NCBI GenBank assembly: GCA_963730735.1
Contig: CAVSSX010000007.1
Span: 1,426,001 to 1,490,000, forward strand
From: CAVSSX01 sp963730735
Lineage (GTDB): Bacteria > Actinomycetota > Acidimicrobiia > Acidimicrobiales > RAAP-2
DNA length: 64,000 bases
Direction: 5' to 3'
Part shown: in pieces, positions 47,140 to 56,133 of the stretch
Layout of the letters: each line of letters begins with the position of its first letter
Numbering within the stretch: position 1 is the first letter of the stretch
Translations under genes and position numbers: made by a program
Notes under the pieces: model-generated
Told to the model about the DNA's origin: nothing
What the model saw: the letters and a program-made list of their open reading frames with translations, nothing else
Databases searched by the model: none

Positions 47140-48040
47140 ACGGAGCCCGGTCACACGCAGCTGGATGCGAGCGGCGACCGGCGCGTCGGTGGGCCGGCGG
47201 CGCGCTGCTACTCATGCGCCCGACCAGGTGCGGAGATACCCGACGATGCGTCTCACCAGCCGGTCCCCCCGGTCCTCGATCGTGCAACTCACAGGTGGCT
47301 CTATGCGAGCCCATCGCTGACGTTACGGAGCGAATCGTACCGTCGCTTGGTGAAGGAGGTGAGCGGTGACACCCCGACCAGGCCGCTCAACGAATCGTGA
47401 ATCTCATCAGCAAAATGCTTGCAGAGTTTTCGGAGAACATCAGCGAAGGCCGACGATGGAACGGTCGGACCCAGTCGAGCGAGAGTCGTTCGCCGGAGCA
47501 GCTCGAACGGGAACTTCAGCTGAGGGGCGAGGTGGCCCCAGAAGGGCGTGGACAGCACAGGAACGGGTCGAAGCTCGACGAACGTGCAGGTCACGCTCGA
47601 TGGACGGGAATCGGGTTCGCCGACTAGCCCGATGGGGCGCGGGGCTGGGACCCGAGCTCCGAGCACGCGCGTCGCCGGGTCGAAGGGTCCATCGATCGTG
47701 CGTCATCGGAAGGCCGTCGCACCTCCGGACGCGCTTCCGTGCCGCCTCCAAGGGGGTGACGGGTCGTACTCGGCGATGACGCCTCACGGTCGGTCGACGC
47801 CGGCCGGGGCTACTGAGCGAGCGACCAGCGCTTCGCCGGGGTGTGCGGCACGACCGGCCGAGTGACCGGCGGGCGTTCCCCCCGATCGACGGGCGCGAAC
47901 TGGAGCGAAATTTCGGTGGGGGTTGCCTCGGTCCGGCTCCGGGAGCAGCCCTACACTCGGATCGATCGGTCAGCGCGTGCCCGATCGCCGTGACCGCCCG
48001 CTGGGAGCGCCACGGGTAGGTCCGAAAAGATCGGTTCGAG
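47140..48040. other. Gene-poor region with marginal ORFs only
   Basis: About 900 bases between the SMP-30 gene and the Sco fusion. Parts (47290-47460) are visibly less GC-rich than the surroundings. Two marginal frames exist: a 76-codon plus-strand frame at 47397-47627 and a ~121-codon minus-strand frame at 47301-47666. Neither shows a recognisable domain or good ribosome site. It may be an eroded gene or foreign remnant; I cannot support a call. Confidence 0.4.
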
Positions 48041-49906
48041 ATGCCAGGCATGGGGCGCCCCCTTCAGACGGACAACTCGAGCATCACGGGGGCCTTCCGC
48101 TCGGCGCTCAACCATCAGCTGTTCATCCTCATCGTCCTCGCCGTGCTGGTCGTGCTCGCCTGGAACGTGGCACGGAGCCTGCAGTATCGGCACGCCGTGG
48201 CCGCCGGGAACCCCCCGGCCCCGGCCCCCACCTCCTTCCCCTCTCCCGAGCCGGTGGCCCGACGCTTCCTCCGTCTCACCTTCGGACTCCTGTGGCTGTT
48301 CGACGGTCTCCTCCAACTCCAAGGGGCCATGCCGCTCGGCCTGCCCTCCTCGGTGATCACCCCGGCGGCCAGCGCCTCACCGGCATGGGTCCAGCATCTG
48401 GTCAACGTGGGCACGACCATCTGGTCGAACCACCCGGTCACCGCGGCGGCGGCCACGGTGTGGATCCAGGTGGGTATCGGGATCCTCTTGCTGGTGGCAC
48501 CCCGGGGCTACTGGTCCCGGGCCGCTGGCGCGGTGAGTGTGGGTTGGGGCCTTCTGGTCTGGGTGTTCGGCGAAGCCTTCGGAGGTATCTTCGGCCACGG
48601 CACCAGCTGGTTGTTCGGGGCGCCCGGCGGTGTCGTCTTCTACGTGGTGGCCGGCGCGCTGCTGGTCCTGCCCGAGACCTCTTGGCAGTCGCCCCGGTTG
48701 GGCCGGGGGCTCGTGCGGGCCATGGGGGTGTTCTTCGTTGGCATGGGCATCCTCCAGGCGTGGCCCGGACGGGGCTCGTGGTCCGGTGGGGCACACGGCG
48801 CGACCGCCCCGGGCACCCTCACCGCCATGACCAACCAGATGTCGCAGGTGTCCCAACCATCGGTCTTCGCGTCCTGGGTCCGGTCCTTCGGCTCGTTCCA
48901 GGCCGGGCACGGGTGGCTGGTCAACTTCGTCATCGTGGTCCTGCTGGTCGGCGTGGGAGCAGCCTTTTTGAGCGGCAACCGTCGCATCGTCCGGCTCGGC
49001 GTAATCGTCGGGTGGGTCTTCTGCCTGGCGACGTGGGTCCTCATCCAGGACTTCGGGTTCTTCGGTGGGGTGGGTACCGATCCCAACTCGATGATCCCCA
49101 TGGCCCTGCTCTTCTCGGGCGGCTATCTGGCCATGGTCCGGCTCCCGGTGCGCTCATCGGCCACGGAGCCGACGCGGGGCGTCGAGGTACCCGCCTCGGC
49201 GGCCGTCGTGGCACCGGCGGGGTTCGTCGGATGGTTCGACCGCCTCAACCCGACCTACCTCCTACGGGCCCTCCTGGCCGTGCTGGCGGGCGCCGTGGTG
49301 CTGGTCGGCGCGGCCCCAATGGCCGTGGCGGCGACGAACGCCACCGCCGACCCCATCCTGATCGAGGCCGCCAACGGGATGCCCACCCTGGTCGACGCCC
49401 CGGCGCCCGGGCTCACCCTGACCGACACGAGCGGTCACCAGGTCTCGCTGGCCTCGCTCAGGGGACGGACGGTGGTCCTGACCTTCCTCGACCCGGTCTG
49501 CACCTCGGATTGCCCGATCATCGCCCAGGCCCTCCGGCTGGCCGACGAGAACCTGGGGGCGGAGGCCCACGACGTCGAGCTGGTGGCGGTGGTGAACAAC
49601 CCGCTGTACCGGAGCACGGCCCTCACCGCCGCCTTCGACCGCCAAGAGGGGCTCGACCACGTGGCCAACTGGACCTTCCTCACCGGATCCCTGGCCCAAC
49701 TCCACAAGGCATGGGCCGATTACGGGGTCCAGACCGAAGTGACGCCGGCCGGTGGCATGGTGGCCCACAGCGACACCGCCTACCTGATCGACCGGCAGGG
49801 CCGAACCCGCGTGATCCTCAACACCGACCCGGGGGACGGCACTGCCGAAGGGTCCTCGTTCGTGGGCCAGCTCACGACCGAGATCCGCAACGTCGTCAAC
49901 TCGTGA
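48041..49906 (+). CDS. Multispanning membrane protein fused to a Sco1/SenC copper-chaperone domain
   Basis: 621 residues. Residues 1-430 contain eight or nine hydrophobic helices, including a DoxX/DUF-like block (RLTFGLLWLFDGLLQLQ, GATAPGTLTAM). From about residue 455 follows a thioredoxin-fold Sco domain: APGLTLTDTSGHQVSLASLRGRTV, the copper-binding CX3C (Cys487-Cys491 in VCTSDCPII) and the conserved His576 in MVAHSDTAYLIDRQG. Sco proteins insert copper into the CuA centre of oxidase subunit II; the oxidase genes start 7 kb downstream. The stop overlaps the next start (GTGA), coupling it to the secreted protein. ATG 48050 is an alternative start. Confidence 0.85.
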   Translation: MPGMGRPLQTDNSSITGAFRSALNHQLFILIVLAVLVVLAWNVARSLQYRHAVAAGNPPAPAPTSFPSPEPVARRFLRLTFGLLWLFDGLLQLQGAMPLGLPSSVITPAASASPAWVQHLVNVGTTIWSNHPVTAAAATVWIQVGIGILLLVAPRGYWSRAAGAVSVGWGLLVWVFGEAFGGIFGHGTSWLFGAPGGVVFYVVAGALLVLPETSWQSPRLGRGLVRAMGVFFVGMGILQAWPGRGSWSGGAHGATAPGTLTAMTNQMSQVSQPSVFASWVRSFGSFQAGHGWLVNFVIVVLLVGVGAAFLSGNRRIVRLGVIVGWVFCLATWVLIQDFGFFGGVGTDPNSMIPMALLFSGGYLAMVRLPVRSSATEPTRGVEVPASAAVVAPAGFVGWFDRLNPTYLLRALLAVLAGAVVLVGAAPMAVAATNATADPILIEAANGMPTLVDAPAPGLTLTDTSGHQVSLASLRGRTVVLTFLDPVCTSDCPIIAQALRLADENLGAEAHDVELVAVVNNPLYRSTALTAAFDRQEGLDHVANWTFLTGSLAQLHKAWADYGVQTEVTPAGGMVAHSDTAYLIDRQGRTRVILNTDPGDGTAEGSSFVGQLTTEIRNVVNS

Positions 49907-51091
49907 GGACCCCGTCACGGTGGTCGGGCCGCGGCCGCGGAGCACGGTGGCTGACGATCGTCGTCGCCGCGTGCCTGAGCGCAGGGGCCCTGGCCGCAGG
50001 CCCCCTCTCGGCCACCGCCGCCGACGGCGACGCCTCCGTGACCCCGTCCATCCCCCTGGCGAGCTCCTCGCCGGGCGGGAGCGACGTGTGGGCCACGTTG
50101 GCCATGGGCCATCTCGGCGATCCCCTCAACACGTTCTGGCAGCTGCTGACCCTCGACGGCTCCCGTTGGCGGCTGGCCACCCCGCCGGGGGTGGCCAGCA
50201 ACGGGGGGCTGGTGGCGGCCCCGGTGGCCACCTCGGTCCTGGCCGGGTTCGGCCCATCCCAGGATCTCCGCTTCTCGCCCCTGGCCCGGACGGTCGACCA
50301 GGGATCCAGCTGGCAGGCCGGAGTCCTGCCGGCCGGCCTGTCCCGGGTGCCCGATGCCCTGGCCCAGGGGACGGCCGGGTCACTGGCCCTGGTGGGCTCG
50401 GGTGGGGGGAGGGTGGTGGCCAGCAGCGGCGGCCTCTCGACGTGGACGACGGTGACCACGGCGGCGGCGCTCCGGCGGCAGCCGGGGCTCGCCGGCTGCC
50501 GTCTCCGGTCCCTGACCGCAGTCACCGCCGCTGCCCAGGGGACGGCTCTCGTGGGCACTTCGTGTGCCCAGGGGGACGGCCGGGTCGGGATCGTCGCGGC
50601 GTCATCGGGCGGCTGGAGGTCGGTCGGGCCGACGCTGCTCGGGGGGCCCGGCGGTGGCACCGAAGTCGTGCGCCTCGATCAGACAGCGGCCGGGACGACC
50701 GCCCTGGTCAGTGCCGGGAGCGGGGCCGCGACCCGGCTCTACGGCATGTGGAGCTCCAGTGGCCTCGGCCCTTGGACGGTCTCGACCGGGCTGCAGTTAC
50801 ACGGTGCCGCGCTGCTGTCGACCGGGGTGTCGTCGACCGGGGGCATCGTGGTGGCCACCCAGCGGGGGAGCGGGGCGGGTTCGTGGTCGGCGCTCGGCCC
50901 GGGGGCATCGCACTGGTCGTCGCCCTCCCGCTTGCCCTCCGGCACCACCTCGGTGACGGCCACGCCGGGGGGCGGCTACAACGCGCTCGGTGCCACACGA
51001 CTCCACGCTGACGGTCTACGGGCTCGGCAGCTCTGGATGGGCTCGGGTGCAGACCTTGCGGGTGAACATCCCGTACGGCTCGTCCAGCTGA
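49903..51091 (+). CDS. Secreted protein of unknown function coupled to the Sco fusion, one frameshift near 50998
   Basis: GTG 49903 overlaps the Sco gene stop by four bases. Signal peptide: basic RTPSRWSGRGRGARW, hydrophobic LTIVVAACLSAGALAAG, cleavage near ATAADG. The mature part (~350 residues) is Ser/Thr/Gly-rich and all-beta in appearance, with repeated motifs such as DGSRWRLATPPG, DQGSSWQAG, GGLSTWTTV, SGGWRSVG and GLGPWTVSTG at ~45-residue spacing. This pattern suggests a propeller or BNR-like fold. One extra base near 50998 moves the end to DSTLTVYGLGSSGW..., stop 51089-51091. Not recognised; an extracytoplasmic partner of the Sco protein is inferred from coupling. Confidence 0.65.
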
Positions 51092-51185
51092 CGACCGGGG
51101 CCACTGACGGCCCGGCGTGCGGATCGGGTGGTCCGACGCCCCGACGACGTTGCCGGGCCTGGTGCCGACCCCCGGACCGGTCGCC

Positions 51186-52085
51186 TCAGCGAGGCGCCCC
51201 GGTCGTGGTCCCCTGGGATGCCGGCCCACCGGCGGCACCCCGTCGGTCTGCCCGCTCGAACTGCCGCTGGACATCAGCCCACACGAGCGGGTCGTCGGGG
51301 CTGGCCTCCTCGTCCGTTCGCAGGAGGAACACCGTCCCCACGGCGAGCAGCACGAGGAGCATGCCCAACTTCGAGACGAAACCGGCGACCTGCTGGTCGT
51401 TCAAGGGTCGGAGCCCGATGGCCAGGTGTGACCTGGCGTAGGTCTGGTAGAGCGGTCGGGGCGCCAGGATCAAGACGAACGACAAGAAGGCCGGGACGAC
51501 CCCCTGGGCGGCCAGATAGCCGAACCGGACCATCGGTCGCAGACGCGGCAGGCCCGGGATGCGCCCCAGCACCGGGAGCCACAGCACCAACCCGGCCAAC
51601 AGCACGGCCCCGAAGAGCAGGCCTCGGATCAGCGGTGACGACGCCTGCGCCTGCACCAGCGGGGGAGCCATCGAGCCGACCAGGATGACGGTCACGGTGA
51701 CGATCGAGATTGGCGGCCGTCGGAGGCGGAGGAGGGTGGCGTCCACGATGGCCGGCCGGGTGGCCCACTCGAGCACGTCGTGGGGTAGCCCGAGCAGGAG
51801 CAGGGGGGCAGCCGCCAGGACCAGCAGCAGTCGCTGCGTGACGAGCGCCGTGAGTGACCAGTGTGCCGCCAGATCGGCGAGCGGCCAGGTGAGGGCCAGC
51901 GCGAGGGCAGCGCAGCCACCGGCAAAGAACTCGATCTGGTGCCGGGACCAGTGGATCGGTCGTTTGTTCGACCGCAGGAGGCGGCGGTGGCCGACGATGG
52001 TGAGTGACACGGCGACCAGGAGGATCGCCCACGTGGCGGCGTGGAAGTCCCAGCCGAAGGGGTCGGACGCGGTGCTCGCCAGCAT
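51186..52085 (-). CDS. CtaG-family cytochrome c oxidase assembly protein
   Basis: 299 residues from ATG 52085, with seven hydrophobic helices. Family landmarks: HAATWAILLVAVSLTIVGHRR near the N-terminus, the helix beginning IEFFAGGCAALALALTWPLADLAAHWSL, HDVLEWATRPA and a long C-terminal helix pair. It has the caa3-type CtaG layout thought to assist copper insertion in subunit I. The cytoplasmic tail is Asp/Gly-rich. It is divergent from a second CtaG gene at 52420 and so part of the oxidase block. Confidence 0.82.
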   Translation of the reverse strand: MLASTASDPFGWDFHAATWAILLVAVSLTIVGHRRLLRSNKRPIHWSRHQIEFFAGGCAALALALTWPLADLAAHWSLTALVTQRLLLVLAAAPLLLLGLPHDVLEWATRPAIVDATLLRLRRPPISIVTVTVILVGSMAPPLVQAQASSPLIRGLLFGAVLLAGLVLWLPVLGRIPGLPRLRPMVRFGYLAAQGVVPAFLSFVLILAPRPLYQTYARSHLAIGLRPLNDQQVAGFVSKLGMLLVLLAVGTVFLLRTDEEASPDDPLVWADVQRQFERADRRGAAGGPASQGTTTGAPR

Positions 52086-52419
52086 CGAGCCGAGTCCCTA
52101 CGCCAGAGGTGGTGTGCGAGCGGGCGGCGTGGCGGCCCGAGCGCCGCCGCGTGGCGGTCGCCACGGCCGGAGGGTCGACCCGAAGCCGCCGTCTCTCCCG
52201 GCGTCGTGGTCCGTGCCCGGTGTTCGCAGGCCGGGTAGGAGCTGAACTTGGCCAGCACCGAAGTTCACACCACCAACCGTATCGTCCGATGCGTCCGAGT
52301 GACAGGGCTCTCTCGCCGCCGCACGGGCCCCGTGCCGCTCCGGCCGACGACCCCTGCCAGAGGCCGACGGCCGGCGAGAGCGCGGGGTAGCCTGCAACAG
52401 GTCGTAGAAGGACGAACCC
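52086..52419. other. Intergenic region between divergent CtaG genes
   Basis: 334 bases holding the promoters of both CtaG genes. AGAAGGA at 52407-52413 is the ribosome site of the plus-strand gene. No supported ORF and no clear palindrome were seen. Confidence 0.4.
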
Positions 52420-53277
52420 ATGCCGCTCCCGCCCTATTGGCACGTAACGCCGATCGCACTCCTGGCGTTGGCGGTGGGCATCGGGCACGAGATCGGTCTG
52501 CGCTGGCTGGCCCATCGGCAGACCCCCGAGCATCGACGGGCCACCCGTCGCCGCAGCTGGGTCTTCTATGCGGGCCTGGCGGGTCTCATCCTGGTGGCGT
52601 CGGGTCCACTGGAGCGGTGGGCGATGCCCCGTCTGACGGTCCACATGGTCCTCCATCTCCTGGAGATGATCTACCTTCCGGCCCTGCTGATCATCGGCGC
52701 ACCCTGGGTGCCGCTGCTCTTCGCCGTCCCGGTCGACCAACGTCGACGGCTGCTCCGCTGGTACTACCGCTCGCCCTGGACGCCCGCGCTCCGCGGGTGC
52801 TGGGCTGCGCTGTCCAATCCCATCGTCGCCATCGTGCTGTTCAACGGCGTGATGGTCTTCTGGCACCTCCCCGTCGTCTTCGACTGGGCCGCCCGCACGG
52901 CGTGGGTGATGGACTGGCTCATGGGCCCCAGCTTCGTCCTGGTCGGACTGCTGTTCTGGCGCATCATCCTGCCGTCGCATCCCTGGGGCCCACGGGGGTC
53001 GACCCGTGTGCAGATCGGGGCGATCGTGGTGACCGCGTTCGAGATGTTGATTCTGGCGATGGCCTTGTCCATCTTCACCAAGGCACCCTGGTACACGATG
53101 AACGTGGCCATGGACGGCGCCTCGGGCGCCCTCCGGGATCAGCGGTATGCGGCGGGCATCCTGTGGATCTGCGGCGACTTCTGGATCGTTCCGGCGCTGC
53201 TCTACATGGGCTATCGGATCTCGGGCCGCGACGGCGGGTTGTCCGGCTCGTTGGAACGGGTGCTCGGCCGGGTCTGA
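52420..53277 (+). CDS. CtaG-family cytochrome c oxidase assembly protein
   Basis: 285 residues from ATG 52420 with AGAAGGA upstream. Seven helices; caa3_CtaG signature: WHVTPIALLALAVGIGHEIGLRWLAHR, HMVLHLLEMIYLPALLIIGAPW (conserved His pair) and VMVFWHLPVVFDWAAR with the family's FxxWHxP segment, then WWIVPxL-like DFWIVPALLYM near the end. It presumably handles copper for the CuB site of subunit I. It ends one base from the convergent 53279 gene; the two stops lie in a palindrome. Confidence 0.85.
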   Translation: MPLPPYWHVTPIALLALAVGIGHEIGLRWLAHRQTPEHRRATRRRSWVFYAGLAGLILVASGPLERWAMPRLTVHMVLHLLEMIYLPALLIIGAPWVPLLFAVPVDQRRRLLRWYYRSPWTPALRGCWAALSNPIVAIVLFNGVMVFWHLPVVFDWAARTAWVMDWLMGPSFVLVGLLFWRIILPSHPWGPRGSTRVQIGAIVVTAFEMLILAMALSIFTKAPWYTMNVAMDGASGALRDQRYAAGILWICGDFWIVPALLYMGYRISGRDGGLSGSLERVLGRV

Positions 53278-53278
53278 A

Positions 53279-53668
53279 TCAGACCGGGCGCCGCAGTCGG
53301 GACTGCTCCCCGGCTTCGACCGAGCGGACGTAGCGATTCCACGCCTCGAGCTCGGCATCGGGAGGGACGGCGGCCGGGTTGTGGGTCGCCTTCCTCGACG
53401 GCCGGGGCACGCGGTCGTTGCCCTGCAGGAGGTTCCACCACATGTAGATGCCGAAGGCGGCGAAAAGGGGCCACTCGAAGACGTACATCCAACTGAAGGT
53501 GTGCCCGCCGAGCGCCCGCCACAGCTCGAAGGCGAACGCCCCGCAACACACGAGGAGGCCAACGGACAGCGTGAAGTGGAGCCAGAAGGCGTCCCTTCCC
53601 TTGAGCCGGACGGGACTTCGGCTTTCCGGGGACGCTGCGTGGGATTCGACCGACGCCACTTCCGACAC
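53279..53668 (-). CDS. Hypothetical membrane protein, 129 aa
   Basis: GTG 53668 has AGGAG five bases upstream. Two hydrophobic helices (FWLHFTLSVGLLVCCGAFAFEL and WMYVFEWPLFAAFGIYMWW) precede a basic linker and a soluble C-terminal tail. Not recognised. Its place among oxidase assembly genes suggests a small accessory membrane protein. Confidence 0.62.
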   Translation of the reverse strand: MSEVASVESHAASPESRSPVRLKGRDAFWLHFTLSVGLLVCCGAFAFELWRALGGHTFSWMYVFEWPLFAAFGIYMWWNLLQGNDRVPRPSRKATHNPAAVPPDAELEAWNRYVRSVEAGEQSRLRRPV

Positions 53669-53794
53669 CGTACTCCTGCGGCCTCTCGGCCGTGCGCTCG
53701 CCTCGGATCCCCTTACCGCCCGCCCGCCGCCCTCCCGCCAACCATCGCTACCATCGGTACAGCCGGGCAGCTCCGAGGTGCGAGGGAGGTGGCG

Positions 53795-54187
53795 TTGACC
53801 AGCGACCCGAGAGCGGATGGTCATGCGCCGACGACGGCACCGTTCGGGGCCCGGCTGGGGGGCGCCCTCGCTCGGGCGTGGGCGACTGAGCGGGGTCGCC
53901 GGCGGATCGTCGTGTCGGTAGGTGCGGTCGTGGCTGCGATCGCCCTGGCCGTCGTGGTCGCCTTGTTCGCCTCGCTGGCCGGCGAGAGCCAGTCCTACCG
54001 TGACGGCTATTCGGCTGGCGGGGCGGCCTATACGGCGTACGCCGCCTATTCGAACACCAACGTCACTGGCGAGCAGGCCTGCAAGGACGAGGAGTCCGGG
54101 CCCAATGGTCGGCCGCCCCACGACGACCCGGCCCAGTGGGTCAAGGGGTGTGTCGACTCGTTCAACCTCGCCCAGTCCGACAACTGA
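53795..54187 (+). CDS. Hypothetical single-helix membrane protein, 130 aa
   Basis: A TTG at 53795, five bases after GAGGGAGG, is the best start (GTG 53789 overlaps that site). One helix (RIVVSVGAVVAAIALAVVVALFASL) is followed by an extracytoplasmic domain with a Tyr/Ala stretch (YRDGYSAGGAAYTAYAAYS) and two cysteines (ACKDEE, KGCVDSF) that could form a disulfide. Unrecognised. Confidence 0.58.
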   Translation: MTSDPRADGHAPTTAPFGARLGGALARAWATERGRRRIVVSVGAVVAAIALAVVVALFASLAGESQSYRDGYSAGGAAYTAYAAYSNTNVTGEQACKDEESGPNGRPPHDDPAQWVKGCVDSFNLAQSDN

Positions 54188-54223
54188 CCCCGGGGTACCT
54201 GACTCGCAGCGATCCGAGGCACC

Positions 54224-54517
54224 TCACCGGGGACCGGTGCGGTCGGGTGACTCGCCGGGTGGCCCCGAACCGGGTGGCCAGTTGTCCTTGAGGTCCGATT
54301 TGTAGACCACCAGCATCCCGAAGGCGGCGGTATAGAAGACGATCACGAACGCGGTGAGGGTCAGCTGCGAATAGGTGAAGACGGCGACGAGGACGAGAAC
54401 GCAGTACAAGACGGTGGCGGCGCGACCTTGCCACGTCAGCGGAGCGAATTTGAGGCCCTCCGTTTTCCTGCCGAACCACAGGGGAGGGGCGCCGGGATCC
54501 CGCTCGGCTTCAGGCAT
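54224..54517 (-). CDS. Hypothetical membrane protein, 97 aa
   Basis: ATG 54517. A short soluble head containing PPLWFGRKTEGLKFAPLTWQG precedes two closely spaced helices (AATVLYCVLVLVAVFTYSQ and TAFVIVFYTAAFGMLVVY) and a charged tail. The ribosome site is weak. Small two-helix proteins of this type occur beside oxidase genes; no function is assigned. Confidence 0.58.
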   Translation of the reverse strand: MPEAERDPGAPPLWFGRKTEGLKFAPLTWQGRAATVLYCVLVLVAVFTYSQLTLTAFVIVFYTAAFGMLVVYKSDLKDNWPPGSGPPGESPDRTGPR

Positions 54518-54724
54518 GTCGGGGCGGCGGACCGGGAGCGGACGGTGCTCGAGCGAGCGACACGGTCACCCACCCGTACGAGTCCCGGGGAGTACCGGGG
54601 GACGGCCCTGCGTCAGAGAAGGGCACGGGGAGAACCATCACGCCACGGTACCGTTTGAACCGTTCGGCGGCGGGCCTGGCGACACGCCGTCTGGCTCGCC
54701 GGGCCGAAGGACCCGCAGCCACGG

Positions 54725-55072
54725 TCAGGTGTGGGTCGGACGGTCCTCGGCCGGTGCCGGCTCGACCCGATGGGTCTGGGTGAGTCCTTGTCCGGGACGC
54801 CGGGGGGCGAACCGCTCGTCGAGCTCCGACGCGAGATACGGGTACAGGGCGGCAAGTTGCTCGACGGTCGACTCGGCCGGGATGGCAGCCAGTGCCTCGT
54901 GCTCGACCAGAATGTCGCACACCGCCCGGACGAGGTCGGCCCCGTCGACGCCGGCCCGGTCGAGGTAGGCCTGATCGAGGGCCAGCCGGTGCTGGGTTAC
55001 GAGCTGACCCTCCGCCGCCTTGATCTCGTACGTTCCTGATTCGACGATGGTTATCTCAAACTTGGTTCCCAC
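54725..55072 (-). CDS. Hypothetical protein, 115 aa
   Basis: GTG 55072 has AAGGAG four bases upstream, so translation is likely. The protein starts GTKFEITIVESGTYEIKAAEGQ, then a helical acidic part (ILVEHEALAAIPAESTVEQLAALYPYLASELDERF). It is soluble with no recognised domain. The gene points away from the oxidase operon start at 55339 and shares its upstream region. Confidence 0.6.
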   Translation of the reverse strand: MGTKFEITIVESGTYEIKAAEGQLVTQHRLALDQAYLDRAGVDGADLVRAVCDILVEHEALAAIPAESTVEQLAALYPYLASELDERFAPRRPGQGLTQTHRVEPAPAEDRPTHT

Positions 55073-55338
55073 GGTGCTCCTTGCTCGAGAGTTCCGTTCT
55101 GGTGGTCCGCCCACCCGGGCCCTGCACCACCTCGGCCCACCTTGTACTTGCGTGGATCCCTCGCGACACCTACCCGTCGCTATGTGCACCTAACCACGGT
55201 CAGCCGGGCGCGCCCAGCGGTTTCCCAGAATGGCCGTGACACGCGCCCGCGCAGTCGCTACCATCGAACGCGTCGGCTCCGCGACCCCGCCAACGGTGGG
55301 ATGGGAGTCGAGCGGGTGGAGAAGGGGGGACCTCGCGG

Positions 55339-56133
55339 ATGGCTGAAGTGCCCGAGTCCGGTGACGCTGCCGCCCCCGCGGAGGTTCCTTCCTCTGACGT
55401 CCCGGCATCCGAGACCACGGCCGCCGAAGCTCCTACCCCCTCGGCGTCTCGAAGGCGCCGACCACTCGGCATCGTCCTGACCGTGGCCATCGCTGCCGTC
55501 GTCTTGGTAGGGGTGGGACTGCTGTTCCACTCGCAGTACTACACGTCGCCGTCGGGGACGTTGGTCGCCACGCCGGCTGGAACGGTGACGGTCAACGGGA
55601 AGACCCTGCAGCACGTCACGCTGGCCTTCAACACGTACCCCGACTCCACCGGGATGGTCAACGGGAAGCCGATCCACCCGAGTGGCAATCCGGGGTGGCC
55701 GGCCTACGGGCCGACCAACCAGTTCCAGGTGCCGGCGCACGCCCTGGTGACCGTGACCGTGCGACAGTACGACTCGGGTGGCTCGCTCAACAATCCCTGG
55801 TTCGCCACCGTCCGCGGCACCGTGGGCGGCGTGGCCCGGGTGAACGGCAAGTTGGTCCACTCCATCGACCCGGACAACGTGGGACACACGTTCACGGTGC
55901 GGGGGATTCCCGGCACCGACCCGGGCTTCTTCCTGAACGTGCCATTTCCCGCCGTGCCGGGTGACAGCCAGACGGACAACGGCAAGTACGAGTCGGTGAC
56001 CTTCAGCTTCGTGTCCGGCACCAAGGGCACCTACGCATGGAACTGCGAGTTCCCGTGCGGGACGCAACTGGCCAGCTTCGGAGGCCCCATGTCGGCATTC
56101 GGGTTCATGTCGGGGTTCATACATGTCGTCTGA
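55339..56133 (+). CDS. Membrane-anchored cupredoxin, subunit-II-like but lacking one CuA ligand
   Basis: 264 residues: a ~40-residue acidic cytoplasmic head, one helix (GIVLTVAIAAVVLVGVGLLF), then a ~200-residue cupredoxin domain. The ligand-like residues His183 (DNVGHTF), Cys236 and Cys240 (NCEFPCG) and Met251 (FGGPM) match the order of a CuA or blue-copper site. The histidine four residues after the second Cys in true subunit II is Leu244 here. The gene overlaps the real subunit II gene by 11 bases, so it heads the oxidase operon. It may be an alternative electron carrier or copper-delivery protein (inference). Confidence 0.72.
   Translation: MAEVPESGDAAAPAEVPSSDVPASETTAAEAPTPSASRRRRPLGIVLTVAIAAVVLVGVGLLFHSQYYTSPSGTLVATPAGTVTVNGKTLQHVTLAFNTYPDSTGMVNGKPIHPSGNPGWPAYGPTNQFQVPAHALVTVTVRQYDSGGSLNNPWFATVRGTVGGVARVNGKLVHSIDPDNVGHTFTVRGIPGTDPGFFLNVPFPAVPGDSQTDNGKYESVTFSFVSGTKGTYAWNCEFPCGTQLASFGGPMSAFGFMSGFIHVV

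Noticed and set aside
47301..47666. Minus-strand 121-codon frame as a gene
   Set aside because: No ribosome site, no domain, ambiguous composition; kept only as a marginal frame in the gene-poor region.
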